Part shown: in pieces, positions 36,868-45,140 of the stretch
Position numbering within the stretch: the first letter of the stretch is position 1
Layout of the letters: each line of letters starts with the position of its first letter
Assembly (NCBI GenBank): GCA_002329155.1
Contig: DCXY01000047.1
Span: 54,509-118,508, forward strand
From: Stenotrophomonas sp. UBA2124
GTDB lineage: Bacteria; Pseudomonadota; Gammaproteobacteria; Xanthomonadales; Xanthomonadaceae
Reading direction: 5' to 3'
DNA length: 64,000 nucleotides
Notes under the pieces: generated by a model
Told to the model about the DNA's origin: nothing
The model's database searches: none
Seen by the model: only the letters and a program-made list of their open reading frames with translations
Made by a program: the position numbers and the translations under genes

Positions 36868-37167
36868 ATGTCCGCTCTTTCCCGTGTTTCCGCCCTTTCC
36901 TTGACGATTGCCTCGTTGGCGCTGATGGCGGGTTGTGCCTCATCCGGCAAGCCGGTGGCCAAGGCCGAGGAAAAGCCGGTGACGGTGACTGTGGAAGTTC
37001 CGGTGGCCGAAAAGGACGCGTTGGGCAACTACCGCTTCCTGATGCAGCAGGGCGAAGAGAAGATGAGCGCCGACCAGTTCGACGCGTGGATGAAGGCCAA
37101 CGGCATCCGTGTGGCAAAGGGTGCGCCCATGCCGGCCTCGGCCACGGCGGAAGCAGCCAAGAACTGA
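36868..37167 (+). CDS. Small lipoprotein with FDAWMKA C-terminal motif (B)
   Basis: A 99-residue predicted lipoprotein. The lipobox is LMAGC (cysteine at about residue 23), followed by a Lys/Glu/Val-rich linker and the C-terminal stretch RFLMQQGEEKMSADQF continuing DAWMKANGIRVAKG. That stretch parallels the end of the 35,444 protein nearly residue for residue. ATG 36,868 gives the signal sequence. Function unknown. It has its own terminator at 37,264. Confidence 0.75.
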   Translation: MSALSRVSALSLTIASLALMAGCASSGKPVAKAEEKPVTVTVEVPVAEKDALGNYRFLMQQGEEKMSADQFDAWMKANGIRVAKGAPMPASATAEAAKN

Positions 37168-37263
37168 GCCTGAGCGGCCGCGATTGCGGCGCACGTTCGC
37201 CACGCCCCGGCGGTTCTTTCGCAGGGGCTCCGCATTCAGCAGATTCCACGCCGTACAAAAGCA

Positions 37264-37290
37264 AACGCCCGGCCGGTGCCGGGCGTTTTC
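37264..37290 (+). terminator. Terminator after the small lipoprotein gene
   Basis: A 10-bp stem aacgcccggc/gccgggcgtt (37,264-37,273 with 37,278-37,287) followed by TTTT counting the stem end. It lies between convergent genes. Confidence 0.8.
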
Positions 37291-37311
37291 ATGTGTGGCG
37301 AAGTGCCAGCC

Positions 37312-38517
37312 TCAGCGGGCTTCTTCGTAACGCAGCACCATGCCCGGGCGCAGCACGGCGCTGGCATCGAGATTGTTGAAGCTCAGCAGCGTCTTGACCG
37401 AGATGCCATAGCGACGGGCGATGGTCCAGGCCGACTCGCCGTTGCGCACGGTGTGGCGGCGGCCATTGCCGGTGGCGGCAGTGGCCACCACGCGCGCAGG
37501 CGCGGCCGCGGCGGGCTTGTCGTTGCGTGTGGTGGGCGTGGCATCCATCGCCACCACCATGGCTTCGGCAGGCTCGATGGCACCGCCGGCCAGCACCGGC
37601 GCCAGTACACGGGTGCCGTTGCGGGCACCGGTCAGGGCCGGGTTGAGCTTGGCAATGCGTGCCGGGTCCAGCGCGTTCTGTGATGACCAGGCGGTCAGCG
37701 TGGTGTTGGCCGGCAGGGTGTGACCCTTGAGGATCGGCACCTGGCGGTCCAGCGCGGCCATCACGTCCGGCCGGGTCTCCGCCTGTTCCAGCACACAGGC
37801 CAGCGCGTGCAGTTTTTCCACGTAGGCATAGGTGATGGGCGAAAGCCCGGGCAGCTCGGCCGCCTTGGCGTTCTGCGCGTTCATGCCGCCACGGCGCAGC
37901 GACTGCAGGATGCGGTACTCGCCGGCGTTGTAGGCCATCACCGCCAGCTGCCAGTCGCCGGCAAACATGCCGTGCAGGGTCTTGAGGTAACGCACCGCCG
38001 CGCGGGTGGAGTCCACCGCCGACAGGCGGCCGTCGTAGCCGCTTTCCATCGGCACGCGGTGGTTGCGCGCGGTGGTGGCGATGAACTGCCACAGGCCGGC
38101 CGGGCCGCTGGCGTTGCGTGCGCCGGGGCGGTAGCCGCTCTCGACGAAGGGGATCAGCGCGAATTCGGTGGGGAGGTTGGCGGCGCGCAGCTCATCGACC
38201 ACATAGCCGAACAGCGGCAGGGCGTCGTCCTCGACGTTGCCCAGGCGGCTGGGGGCATGGGCAAACTGCTTGCGCCAGCGCGGGCTGGTGGCTTCGGCGT
38301 CGCACTGCGGCGCGGCCAGCCCTTCACGGAAGCTGGCGAAGATCTCACGCCCGTTGCGGGTAGTGGCGGGGGGCAGCGAGGCCGGGTCCAGCGGCAGGGC
38401 GCTGGCCGAGGCCAGGTTCTGGCTGAGGCCGGCGGCAACGGGGAGTGACTGGGCACTGGCGGCGGCACTGGCGCCGAGCAACAGCCCGAACGCCACGCAG
38501 AGGCTGGCCCGCTTCAC
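37312..38517 (-). CDS. mltD: Membrane-bound lytic murein transglycosylase D-like protein
   Basis: A 401-residue exported peptidoglycan lytic transglycosylase. Signal peptide about 1-22. The SLT/GH23 catalytic domain (about 105-245) has catalytic Glu126 in LIPFVESGYR plus GPAGLWQFI and AVMAYNAGE. A LysM peptidoglycan-binding repeat occupies about 352-399. E. coli MltD carries two LysM repeats, here one is clear. GTG start at 38,517 overlaps the gloB stop (GTGA), so translation is coupled. The gloB-mltD order is also found in E. coli. Confidence 0.88.
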   Translation of the reverse strand: MKRASLCVAFGLLLGASAAASAQSLPVAAGLSQNLASASALPLDPASLPPATTRNGREIFASFREGLAAPQCDAEATSPRWRKQFAHAPSRLGNVEDDALPLFGYVVDELRAANLPTEFALIPFVESGYRPGARNASGPAGLWQFIATTARNHRVPMESGYDGRLSAVDSTRAAVRYLKTLHGMFAGDWQLAVMAYNAGEYRILQSLRRGGMNAQNAKAAELPGLSPITYAYVEKLHALACVLEQAETRPDVMAALDRQVPILKGHTLPANTTLTAWSSQNALDPARIAKLNPALTGARNGTRVLAPVLAGGAIEPAEAMVVAMDATPTTRNDKPAAAAPARVVATAATGNGRRHTVRNGESAWTIARRYGISVKTLLSFNNLDASAVLRPGMVLRYEEAR

Positions 38518-39278
38518 GCGCGGAAACCGTCTTTCCAGCGCCGTAAGCCGGCGAACACACCTGCCTCGTCTGCAGGCATCTGGCCCAGATGGGCGGCAAC
38601 CGCGGCGCGGATGGCGTCATCGCCGGTGCGCAGGAACGGGTTGCATTGCAGTTCGTTGGCCAATACGGCGGGAACGGTGGGACGTGAACGGCTGCGCATG
38701 TCCAGAGCTTCCTGTTGGCGGCGTTGCAATGCCGCGTTGGTGGGATCGACATGCCGCGCGAACACGGCATTGGCCAGCGTGTACTCATGCCCGCAGCAGA
38801 CCCATGTCTGAGGGGGCAGGGCGGCCAAGCGCTTGAGCGAGGCCAACATCTGGGCGGGCGTACCTTCAAACATGCGTCCACAGCCCAGGCTGAACAGCAT
38901 GTCGCCACTGAACACATGGTTGTGGCCGGAATACGAAATGTGGCTCCGCGTATGGCCGGGGGTTTCCAGCACGCTGAACTCGAATCCGGACAATTGTACC
39001 CGGTCGCCCTCGACCACCCGTTCACATTCCCAGGGGATGCGTTCATCCACCGGCGCGAACACCCGCAGGCGCGGCCAGTGGCGGCGCAGCTCGGCCACGC
39101 CGCCGATGTGGTCGTCATGGTGGTGGGTGATCAGCACGCCCGCCGGCTGCATGCCCTGGGCGGCGGCCTCCAGCACCGGGCCGGCTTCGCCCGGGTCCAC
39201 GAACACGGCGCGTTCGTCCGGCGTCTGCAGCGCCCAGATGTAGTTGTCCTGAAATGCAGGCAGGGCAGTCAGTCGCAT
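38514..39278 (-). CDS. gloB: Hydroxyacylglutathione hydrolase (glyoxalase II)
   Basis: A 254-residue metallo-beta-lactamase-fold enzyme that hydrolyses S-lactoylglutathione to lactate and glutathione, completing methylglyoxal detoxification. The metal-binding motif THHHDDHIGG lies at residues 51-60. Further ligands are in ETPGHTRSH, FSGDMLF and CCGHEYT. Length matches the E. coli enzyme (251). The start is only 11 bp from the oppositely oriented methyltransferase start, so the divergent promoters must lie inside one another's coding regions or overlap. Confidence 0.95.
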   Translation of the reverse strand: MRLTALPAFQDNYIWALQTPDERAVFVDPGEAGPVLEAAAQGMQPAGVLITHHHDDHIGGVAELRRHWPRLRVFAPVDERIPWECERVVEGDRVQLSGFEFSVLETPGHTRSHISYSGHNHVFSGDMLFSLGCGRMFEGTPAQMLASLKRLAALPPQTWVCCGHEYTLANAVFARHVDPTNAALQRRQQEALDMRSRSRPTVPAVLANELQCNPFLRTGDDAIRAAVAAHLGQMPADEAGVFAGLRRWKDGFRA

Positions 39279-39289
39279 AGAATTGAAAA

Positions 39290-39949
39290 ATGCCTGCCGC
39301 CCCGTCCCCCCGTCAAGCTGCAGTCTCGCCCTGGTTTGAGATGACAGGAGCGCAGGCCATGCGTGACTGGGAGCAGCGCCACCTGCTCGACTGCCTGCAG
39401 GGCGTGCCCTCGCAGCCATGGGTGTGGCTCTCGCCGAGTGCCGCCTGGCTGCCGCAGGACGTGCCCGCCGGACGCGGCCTGCGCCTGCATGCCAGTGCCA
39501 TCGACGGCCCGCATCACTGGAATGGCGACCTGCGCTGCGGGCATGCACTGCCACTGCCGGCGGAAACCTTCAGCGCCATCGTCATCCAGCACGCGCCGCC
39601 CGAGCATCTGGCGCCGCTGCTGGCCGAGTGCGCGCGGGTGCTGATGCCCGGTGGCCGGCTGTGGATGACCCTGCTCAACCGTTACAGCCCCTACCGGGCA
39701 CATTGGCAGTGGCAGGGCGCGCGGCCCGCGTCGCTGGCGCGCAGCCGTGTGCTGCTGAAGCGGCATGGCATCCGCTGCCATACCGTGCGCTACTACGGCC
39801 CGTTGTGGAGCCAGGCTGCCGATGCATCGGGTAACAGCCTGCCCGCACTGCGCGCGCTGTGTGTGCTGGAAGCGGAAAAGCGCACCGAGGCCCTGATCGG
39901 GCCGATTCCTGTCAGCCAGCCCGGCTGGCGGCAGACGGTGGCGACCTGA
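39290..39949 (+). CDS. YafS-like class I SAM-dependent methyltransferase
   Basis: A 219-residue probable methyltransferase located exactly where yafS sits in E. coli, divergent from gloB and upstream of rnhA. The later Rossmann-fold motifs are visible (LPLPAETFSAIVIQHAPPEHL and ECARVLMPGGRLWMTLLN), but the glycine-rich SAM loop is degenerate. Start at 39,290 keeps the family-like SPWF segment. An internal ATG at 39,359 has a better SD (AGGAG), so the N-terminus is uncertain. Substrate unknown. Confidence 0.75.
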   Translation: MPAAPSPRQAAVSPWFEMTGAQAMRDWEQRHLLDCLQGVPSQPWVWLSPSAAWLPQDVPAGRGLRLHASAIDGPHHWNGDLRCGHALPLPAETFSAIVIQHAPPEHLAPLLAECARVLMPGGRLWMTLLNRYSPYRAHWQWQGARPASLARSRVLLKRHGIRCHTVRYYGPLWSQAADASGNSLPALRALCVLEAEKRTEALIGPIPVSQPGWRQTVAT

Positions 39950-39966
39950 ACAACCAACGGAACTAC

Positions 39967-40419
39967 ATGAAGTCGATCGAAATACATACCGATGGCGCCT
40001 GCCTCGGCAACCCGGGCCCGGGTGGCTGGGCGGCGCTGCTGCGCTACAAGGCGTTCGAGCGTGAGGTGACGGGCAGTGAAGCCCACACCACCAACAACCG
40101 CATGGAGCTGATGGCCGCCATCATGGGGCTGGAGAGCCTTACCGAGGCCTGCAACATCGTGCTGCACACCGATTCGCAATACGTGCGCCAGGGCATCACC
40201 GAGTGGATGACCGGCTGGGTGCGGCGCAACTGGAAGACCGCCGGCGGTGACCCGGTGAAGAACCGCGAGCTGTGGGAGCGGCTGCACGCGGCCACGCTGC
40301 GGCATACCATCGACTGGCGCTGGGTGAAGGGGCACTCCGGCGACCCGGACAACGAACGTGTGGACCAGCTGGCCCGCGATGAAGCAATCCGCGTGCGCGA
40401 TGGCGCCGCAAGCAACTGA
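39967..40419 (+). CDS. rnhA: Ribonuclease HI
   Basis: A 150-residue endonuclease cutting the RNA strand of RNA-DNA hybrids during replication and R-loop removal. The catalytic residues Asp9, Glu47, Asp69 and Asp133 are all present at the spacing of the E. coli enzyme, as is the KGHSG loop. ATG 39,967 was chosen over an in-frame extension into the methyltransferase gene. It precedes dnaQ by 8 bp, the conserved pairing. Confidence 0.96.
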   Translation: MKSIEIHTDGACLGNPGPGGWAALLRYKAFEREVTGSEAHTTNNRMELMAAIMGLESLTEACNIVLHTDSQYVRQGITEWMTGWVRRNWKTAGGDPVKNRELWERLHAATLRHTIDWRWVKGHSGDPDNERVDQLARDEAIRVRDGAASN

Positions 40420-40427
40420 GGTGGGCC

Positions 40428-41153
40428 ATGCGCCAGATAGTCCTTGATACCGAAACCACCGGCCTGGAATGGAAGAAGGGCAACCGCGTGGTCGAAATCG
40501 GCTGCGTGGAGCTGCTGGAGCGCCGCCCCAGCGGCAACAACTTCCACCGCTACCTGAAGCCGGATTGCGACTTCGAGCAGGGCGCGGCGGAAGTCACCGG
40601 CCTGAGCCTGGACTTCCTGGCCGACAAGCCACGCTTCGAGGAAATCGTCGAAGAATTTCTGGCTTACGTGGATGGCGCCGAGCTGATCATCCACAACGCC
40701 GCCTTCGACATGGGCTTCCTTGAAAACGAGCTGCAGCTGGTCGGCAAGGGCCGGCTGGCCGAGCGGGTGACCGTCACCGATACGCTGGCGATGGCGCGCG
40801 AGCGTTACCCCGGCCAGCGCAACTCGCTGGATGCCCTGTGCAAGCGGCTGGGCGTGGACAACGCCCACCGCCAGCTGCACGGCGGCCTGCTCGACGCGCA
40901 GATTCTGGCCGACGTATACATCGCCCTGACCTCCGGCCAGGAGGAGATCGGCTTTGGCCAGCCGGATACGGAAGTGGCCAGTGCCAGCGGCACGGTGCAG
41001 GCCTTCGATGCGTCGGTGCTGCTGCCGCGCCCACGTGTGGTTGCCACGGCCTCCGAGCAGCAGGCGCATGAGGCGCGGCTGGAGCGGCTGCGCAAAAAGG
41101 CCGGCCATGCCTGGTGGGATGGTGAGCGCGCAGCGGAGCCGGAACCGGCCTGA
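40428..41153 (+). CDS. dnaQ: DNA polymerase III epsilon subunit (3'-5' proofreading exonuclease)
   Basis: A 241-residue DEDDh exonuclease that proofreads for Pol III. ExoI is LDTETTG (Asp7, Glu9), ExoII lies around IHNAAFDMGF, and ExoIII is HGGLLDAQILADVYIAL. The C-terminal tail (after about 185) corresponds to the alpha-subunit-binding segment. E. coli DnaQ is 243 residues. In E. coli rnhA and dnaQ are divergent; here they are co-directional with 8 bp between them, so likely co-transcribed. Confidence 0.95.
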   Translation: MRQIVLDTETTGLEWKKGNRVVEIGCVELLERRPSGNNFHRYLKPDCDFEQGAAEVTGLSLDFLADKPRFEEIVEEFLAYVDGAELIIHNAAFDMGFLENELQLVGKGRLAERVTVTDTLAMARERYPGQRNSLDALCKRLGVDNAHRQLHGGLLDAQILADVYIALTSGQEEIGFGQPDTEVASASGTVQAFDASVLLPRPRVVATASEQQAHEARLERLRKKAGHAWWDGERAAEPEPA

Positions 41154-41231
41154 GTGGTTCCGCCGGTGTGGCTTGCCGGTGTGATCTGAAAGCGGCGAGG
41201 GTGCCGCTGCCGGTTCAGTGGCAGCGGACCT

Positions 41232-41936
41232 TTAGTGGCAGCGCACCAGGATGGCGGTGATGTTGTCCGAACCGCCACCGTCGAGCGCGGCAGCAATCAG
41301 CATGTCCACGCATTCCTGCGCGCTGCAGTCGGCGTGGGCCAGCGTTTCGGTGAGGCTGCGGTCGTCCACTTCCTCGGTCAGGCCATCACTGCACAGCAGC
41401 AGTTGCATGCCCGGGCGCAGTTCGCCGGTCATGGTGGCCACGTTGAGGTGGGCCGGATCGGTGACACCGAGTGCCTGCGTGACCACGTTGCGGTGAGGGT
41501 GGGCGCGGGCCTGTTCGGCGGTGAGCGTGCCTTGGGCGATCAGCTCCTGCACATAGCTGTGGTCCTGGCTCAGCTGGGCCAGCTTGCCGTCGCACCACAG
41601 GTAGGCACGGCTGTCGCCGACCCAGGCCACCTCGAAACGGTTGCCCTGCACGCGCGCGGCCACCACCGTGGTGCCCATCGGCAGGCTGTCGTTGCGGCGG
41701 CGGGAGGTGCGGATGATCTCCTCGTCGGCGATGCGGATGGCCTGCACCAGCGGCGTGCCATTGCGCACCTCGCGCACGATGGTTTCGCGTGCCAGCGCGC
41801 TGGCCACCTCGCCACAGGCGTGGCCGCCCATGCCGTCGGCAACCAGCCACAGGCCCAGCTCGCTGTCGCCGTAATAGCTGTCTTCATTGAGCTGCCGGCG
41901 CAGGCCGACGTGGCTGAGGTGTCCGAATTCGATCAT
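41232..41936 (-). CDS. PP2C-type protein phosphatase
   Basis: A 234-residue soluble Ser/Thr phosphatase of the Stp1/PrpC type. Metal-binding motifs are present: HVGLRRQLNEDSYY, LWLVADGMGGHACGE, and the C-terminal GGGSDNITAILV. Length fits stand-alone bacterial PP2C enzymes that oppose Hanks-type kinases, often in type VI secretion or cell-wall control. No kinase is adjacent, so its partner is unknown. It converges with dnaQ. Confidence 0.9.
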   Translation of the reverse strand: MIEFGHLSHVGLRRQLNEDSYYGDSELGLWLVADGMGGHACGEVASALARETIVREVRNGTPLVQAIRIADEEIIRTSRRRNDSLPMGTTVVAARVQGNRFEVAWVGDSRAYLWCDGKLAQLSQDHSYVQELIAQGTLTAEQARAHPHRNVVTQALGVTDPAHLNVATMTGELRPGMQLLLCSDGLTEEVDDRSLTETLAHADCSAQECVDMLIAAALDGGGSDNITAILVRCH

Positions 41937-42136
41937 GAGCGCCCCGAAGGGCCAATGTGCGCCAAATGAACGCGCATCATCGCGTTGACCGGGGTATACG
42001 GCAAGCGCCGGCGCATGCGCGGCCAGCTGCCAGAAAGCTTGGTGTACGGGCCGGACAACCCGCGGCGGTGCAGAAAGCGCTTGTCCACTTGGTCATTGCC
42101 CCTTATCATTCGCAGCCCGGTTCGCCGGGACCATCT

Positions 42137-42227
42137 GGAGAGGTGGCAGAGCGGTTGAATGTACCTGACTCGAAATCAGGCAGGCGTTTATAGCGCCTCG
42201 GGGGTTCGAATCCCCCCCTCTCCGCCA
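42137..42227 (+). tRNA. tRNA-Ser (CGA)
   Basis: A 91-nt tRNA with long variable arm, acceptor ggagagg/cctctcc, anticodon loop ctcgaaa giving CGA, and encoded CCA. Its last 13 nt plus flank (ctctccgccagat) recur inverted at 53,923-53,940 beside the integrase, although the match stops short of this particular tRNA's T-arm. Confidence 0.95.
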
Positions 42228-42234
42228 GATCGTG

Positions 42235-42266
42235 AAAACGCCGCCCTCGGGCGGCGTTTTCGTTTT
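42235..42266 (+). terminator. Terminator after tRNA-Ser
   Basis: A perfect stem aaaacgccgccc/gggcggcgtttt with a 2-nt loop and a T-rich tail. Confidence 0.85.
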
Positions 42267-42703
42267 CGTACCCGTGCGCTTGACTACGGCAGCGGCGGCC
42301 CTGCCGGCGAGCAGCAGGGCGGCACGTACAAGGCGTGGTGTCGTATCCATCTGCTTGTCTGATCGGATCGGGCGTGTGCGTCTTGAGCACGGTGGCCACG
42401 CATGCATACACGACTGCTGGTTGCCCGTTCCCGTGTACGTACAGGTGGGGACATGCCGAGCTGGCTTGCACTGGCTGGGCAGCTGCCAGCTGCGTGCATG
42501 GGCGCAGATTGCCGGCGAGGCCATTGCGCTGCCATGCCAGGGAACGCCGCCCCATGGGGCGACGTTCCCGTTCCAACAACCCCAGCCGCTTTCCCACCCC
42601 ATGCGCTACGGATAACAGCCGGATGTAAGAGCCGCGTATCAGTGTGAGCGGAAGGGGCATTGCGAGCCGTTACACTGTGCACCTGATTCCGCAGGTATGT
42701 GCC
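42267..42703. other. Gene-free gap with one strong hairpin
   Basis: No gene is supported. It contains a long near-perfect hairpin at 42,540-42,569 (gggaacgccgcccc / ggggcgacgttccc, 14-bp arms with one mismatch and a 2-nt loop). The segment 42,340-42,480 has none of the codon bias of neighbouring genes. Confidence 0.6.
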
Positions 42704-43102
42704 ATGTCTGAAATCCTTGTGCCCGTTTCCTTTGGTGAGCTGCTCGACAAGATCTCGATCCTGCAGATCAAGTCCGAGCGCATGAGCGATGCGGCCAAGC
42801 TGGCCAATGTGCGTAACGAGCTGGCCGCGCTGGACCGTACCTGGGCAGCGCATCCGGCCGCGGCGCGGGACATCGGCGTGCTGCGTGGCGAGCTGAAGGC
42901 GGTCAACGAGCGGTTGTGGGACATCGAGGACGACATCCGTCTGAAGGAGAAGGCGCAGTCGTTCGACGATGGGTTCGTGCAGCTGGCACGCAGTGTCTAT
43001 TTCCAGAATGACGAGCGTGCGCGCATCAAGAAGGCCATCAACCTGGCGCTGGGCTCCAGCTATGTGGAAGAGAAGTCCTACCAGGACTACCGCGCCGGCT
43101 GA
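42704..43102 (+). CDS. DUF6165 family protein
   Basis: A 132-residue soluble, mostly alpha-helical protein that matches the small DUF6165 family in its conserved opening (EILVPVSFGELLDKISIL). Two charged helices carry heptad-like Leu/Ala patterns (about 40-90). Function unknown; family members are often near LPS or glycan genes, and here a glycosyltransferase and a heptose kinase are immediately downstream. ATG 42,704 excludes an upstream low-bias extension. A terminator follows at 43,131. Confidence 0.75.
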   Translation: MSEILVPVSFGELLDKISILQIKSERMSDAAKLANVRNELAALDRTWAAHPAAARDIGVLRGELKAVNERLWDIEDDIRLKEKAQSFDDGFVQLARSVYFQNDERARIKKAINLALGSSYVEEKSYQDYRAG

Positions 43103-43130
43103 GCCGCTGGACGCTGCCCGCTGGAACACG

Positions 43131-43160
43131 AAGGCCACCGTGACAGGTGGCCTTTTTGTT
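43131..43160 (+). terminator. Terminator after the DUF6165 gene
   Basis: A 9-bp perfect stem aaggccacc/ggtggcctt (43,131-43,139 with 43,147-43,155) followed by tttgtt. Confidence 0.8.
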
Positions 43161-43169
43161 GCGCACCCC

Positions 43170-43297
43170 GTAGCCCGGGTAAGCGCAGCGCACCCGGGGC
43201 TTTCAGCTCCGATGGTCTGCTGCTGACAACGGGATGCGTTCGTTGCAGGTGGCCACTTCTGCCGTGATCCCGGGTGCGCTGCGCTTACCCGGGCTAC
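43170..43297. repeat. GTAG-headed palindrome pair, inverted (SMAG/REP-like)
   Basis: Two copies in opposite orientation. Each is GTAG followed by a stem cccgggt/acccggg around an 11-nt loop: 43,170-43,198 on the forward strand and 43,269-43,297 on the reverse. This is the layout of GTAG-type REP sequences. It lies between convergent genes and could fold into one large cruciform. Confidence 0.75.
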
Positions 43298-43320
43298 GAG
43301 GGGCGCGTCGCGGGGCGTGA

Positions 43321-44367
43321 TCAGGCCAGCTGTTCGGCGCGGTATCGCTCGAACGCGGCGATGGCATCGTCCACGGTGACCAGCTGCATCACGTCGTCGA
43401 ACTCGATCTTGGTGCCCCATTTCAGCGCGCTGGCCGGCTTGTGCAGGTAGCGGCGGGCGGCATCGTCGTAGCGGTCCACGCAGTAGCGGCGGTCCGAATA
43501 CGGGCCGCTGCGCGCCGGGTTGCTGGCCGCATGCAGGCCCAGCACCTTGGTGCCGACCGCATTGGCGATGTGCATCGGGCCCGAGTCCGGCGTGACCAGC
43601 AGGTTGGCGCGCGCCAGCAGGGCAGGCAACTGCTTGAGGGTGTCCTTGCCGACCAGATCCAGCGCGGGCTGCTGCATGTGCGCAAGGATGGCGTCGGTGG
43701 TACTGCGTTCCAGCTCACTGCGGCCACCACACAGCACCACGCGCCAGCCCTGTGCGGCGGCATGGTCGGCCAGGGCGGCATAGCGGTCGGCGTACCAGTT
43801 GCGGCGCTGGTGGCTGGAGCAGGGGGAGATCATCAGTACCGGGCGGCCATCGTCCTGCCACTGCGCCTCGGCCCATGCGTAGGCCTCCGGCGGTGTGGCC
43901 AGGTCCCAGCTCACCTCGGTCTGCTTCAGGCCCAGCGGCTCGCAGAAACTGCCGATGGCATCGAGCACGTGGATGCCTGGGCGGTCCGGGATGCGCTCGT
44001 TGATGAAAAGCCCGTGCAGGTCCTTGGAGCGGGACCTGTCGTAGCCGATGCGCCGCCGCGCGGGAATGAAGGCCGACAGCACATTGGCGCGGAACGCCAC
44101 CTGCATCTGCAGCAGGGCCTCGAAGCGCCCGACGGGCAGCTCCTTGCGCAGGGCGCGCATGCCAGCCAGGCCGGTGTTCTTGTCGTACACATGGAACTGC
44201 ACACCGGGCAGGCCATCGAGCAGCTTGTGGCCGGCCTTGTCTATCACCCAGTGCAATGGCGTGCCGGGGCGCGCCTTCTGCAGCGTGCGTACCAGCGGCA
44301 CCACATGGGTCACGTCGCCCAGCGCCGAAAGGCGCAGGAGACACAGGGGGGAGGACGTTGCAGCCAT
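43321..44367 (-). CDS. Glycosyltransferase family 9 (heptosyltransferase-like)
   Basis: A 348-residue GT9 enzyme expected to add a sugar such as heptose to the LPS inner core at the inner face of the membrane. The N-terminal LLRLSALGDVTHVVPL is the family start. The nucleotide-sugar site is in NLLVTPDSGPMHIANAVGTKVLGLH. E. coli WaaC/WaaF are about 320-350 residues. ATG 44,367 was chosen over a longer frame that would cross the divergent kdkA. It is adjacent to and divergent from kdkA, which supports a shared role in LPS core assembly. Confidence 0.88.
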   Translation of the reverse strand: MAATSSPLCLLRLSALGDVTHVVPLVRTLQKARPGTPLHWVIDKAGHKLLDGLPGVQFHVYDKNTGLAGMRALRKELPVGRFEALLQMQVAFRANVLSAFIPARRRIGYDRSRSKDLHGLFINERIPDRPGIHVLDAIGSFCEPLGLKQTEVSWDLATPPEAYAWAEAQWQDDGRPVLMISPCSSHQRRNWYADRYAALADHAAAQGWRVVLCGGRSELERSTTDAILAHMQQPALDLVGKDTLKQLPALLARANLLVTPDSGPMHIANAVGTKVLGLHAASNPARSGPYSDRRYCVDRYDDAARRYLHKPASALKWGTKIEFDDVMQLVTVDDAIAAFERYRAEQLA

Positions 44368-44390
44368 GGTGTTTGTTAGACTCGCCGGGA

Positions 44391-45140
44391 ATGGTCGCCT
44401 TCGACGCCACTGAAGCACTGACGCCGTGCCGCGAAGGTCGTGGTTACGGTGCCATTCTGTTCGACCGCCAATACCTGCGGCAAGCCGAACCGTCGCTGTT
44501 TTCCCCGGCGCATTGGGGCAACAGGGCGCGGCCGGTGGGTGATGGTGGCCGTGGCGGGGCATGGTTCGTGGATGCGCCGTTTGGCCATTGCGTGCTGCGC
44601 AACTACCTGCGCGGCGGGGTGGCCGCGCAGCTCAGCCGCGACCGCTACCTGTGGCAGGGCGCGCACCGCACCCGCAGCTTCGCCGAGTTCCGGCTGATGC
44701 GTAAGCTGGTGGCGCAGAAGCTGCCCGTGCCCAAGCCATTGGCCGCGTTCTACATGCGCGAAGGCATGAGCTACCGGGCTGCGATCCTGATGGAGCGGCT
44801 GGACGACGTGCGTTCGCTGGCCGACCGCGCCCTGGTGGCGGGTAGGGGAGCACCGTGGGAAGAGGCGGGGCGGCTGATCGCGCGCTTCCACCGCGCCGGC
44901 CTGGACCATGCCGACCTCAACGCCCACAACATCCTGTTCGATGCCAACGGCCGCGGCTGGCTGATCGATTTCGACCGTGGTGTGCTGCGCATTCCGGCCA
45001 CCCGCTGGCGTGAGCGCAACCTCAAGCGCCTGCTGCGCTCGCTGCTCAAGCTGCGTGGTGAGCGCAGCCGTGAGGATGTCGAAAAAGACTATGCGCGCCT
45101 GCGGCGTGCCTATGAACTGGCCTGGGACCGGGGCGTGTGA
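44391..45140 (+). CDS. kdkA: 3-deoxy-D-manno-octulosonic acid kinase
   Basis: A 249-residue small-molecule kinase that phosphorylates Kdo in LPS inner core. It has the eukaryotic-kinase-like core: LRNYLRGGVAAQLSRDRYLW near the N-terminus and the catalytic-loop motif HADLNAHNILFD with LIDFDRG as metal-binding motif. In organisms with a single Kdo, KdkA replaces the second Kdo. The start codons of kdkA and the GT9 gene are 23 bp apart, so control is shared. Its stop overlaps the next start (TGATG). Confidence 0.87.
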   Translation: MVAFDATEALTPCREGRGYGAILFDRQYLRQAEPSLFSPAHWGNRARPVGDGGRGGAWFVDAPFGHCVLRNYLRGGVAAQLSRDRYLWQGAHRTRSFAEFRLMRKLVAQKLPVPKPLAAFYMREGMSYRAAILMERLDDVRSLADRALVAGRGAPWEEAGRLIARFHRAGLDHADLNAHNILFDANGRGWLIDFDRGVLRIPATRWRERNLKRLLRSLLKLRGERSREDVEKDYARLRRAYELAWDRGV

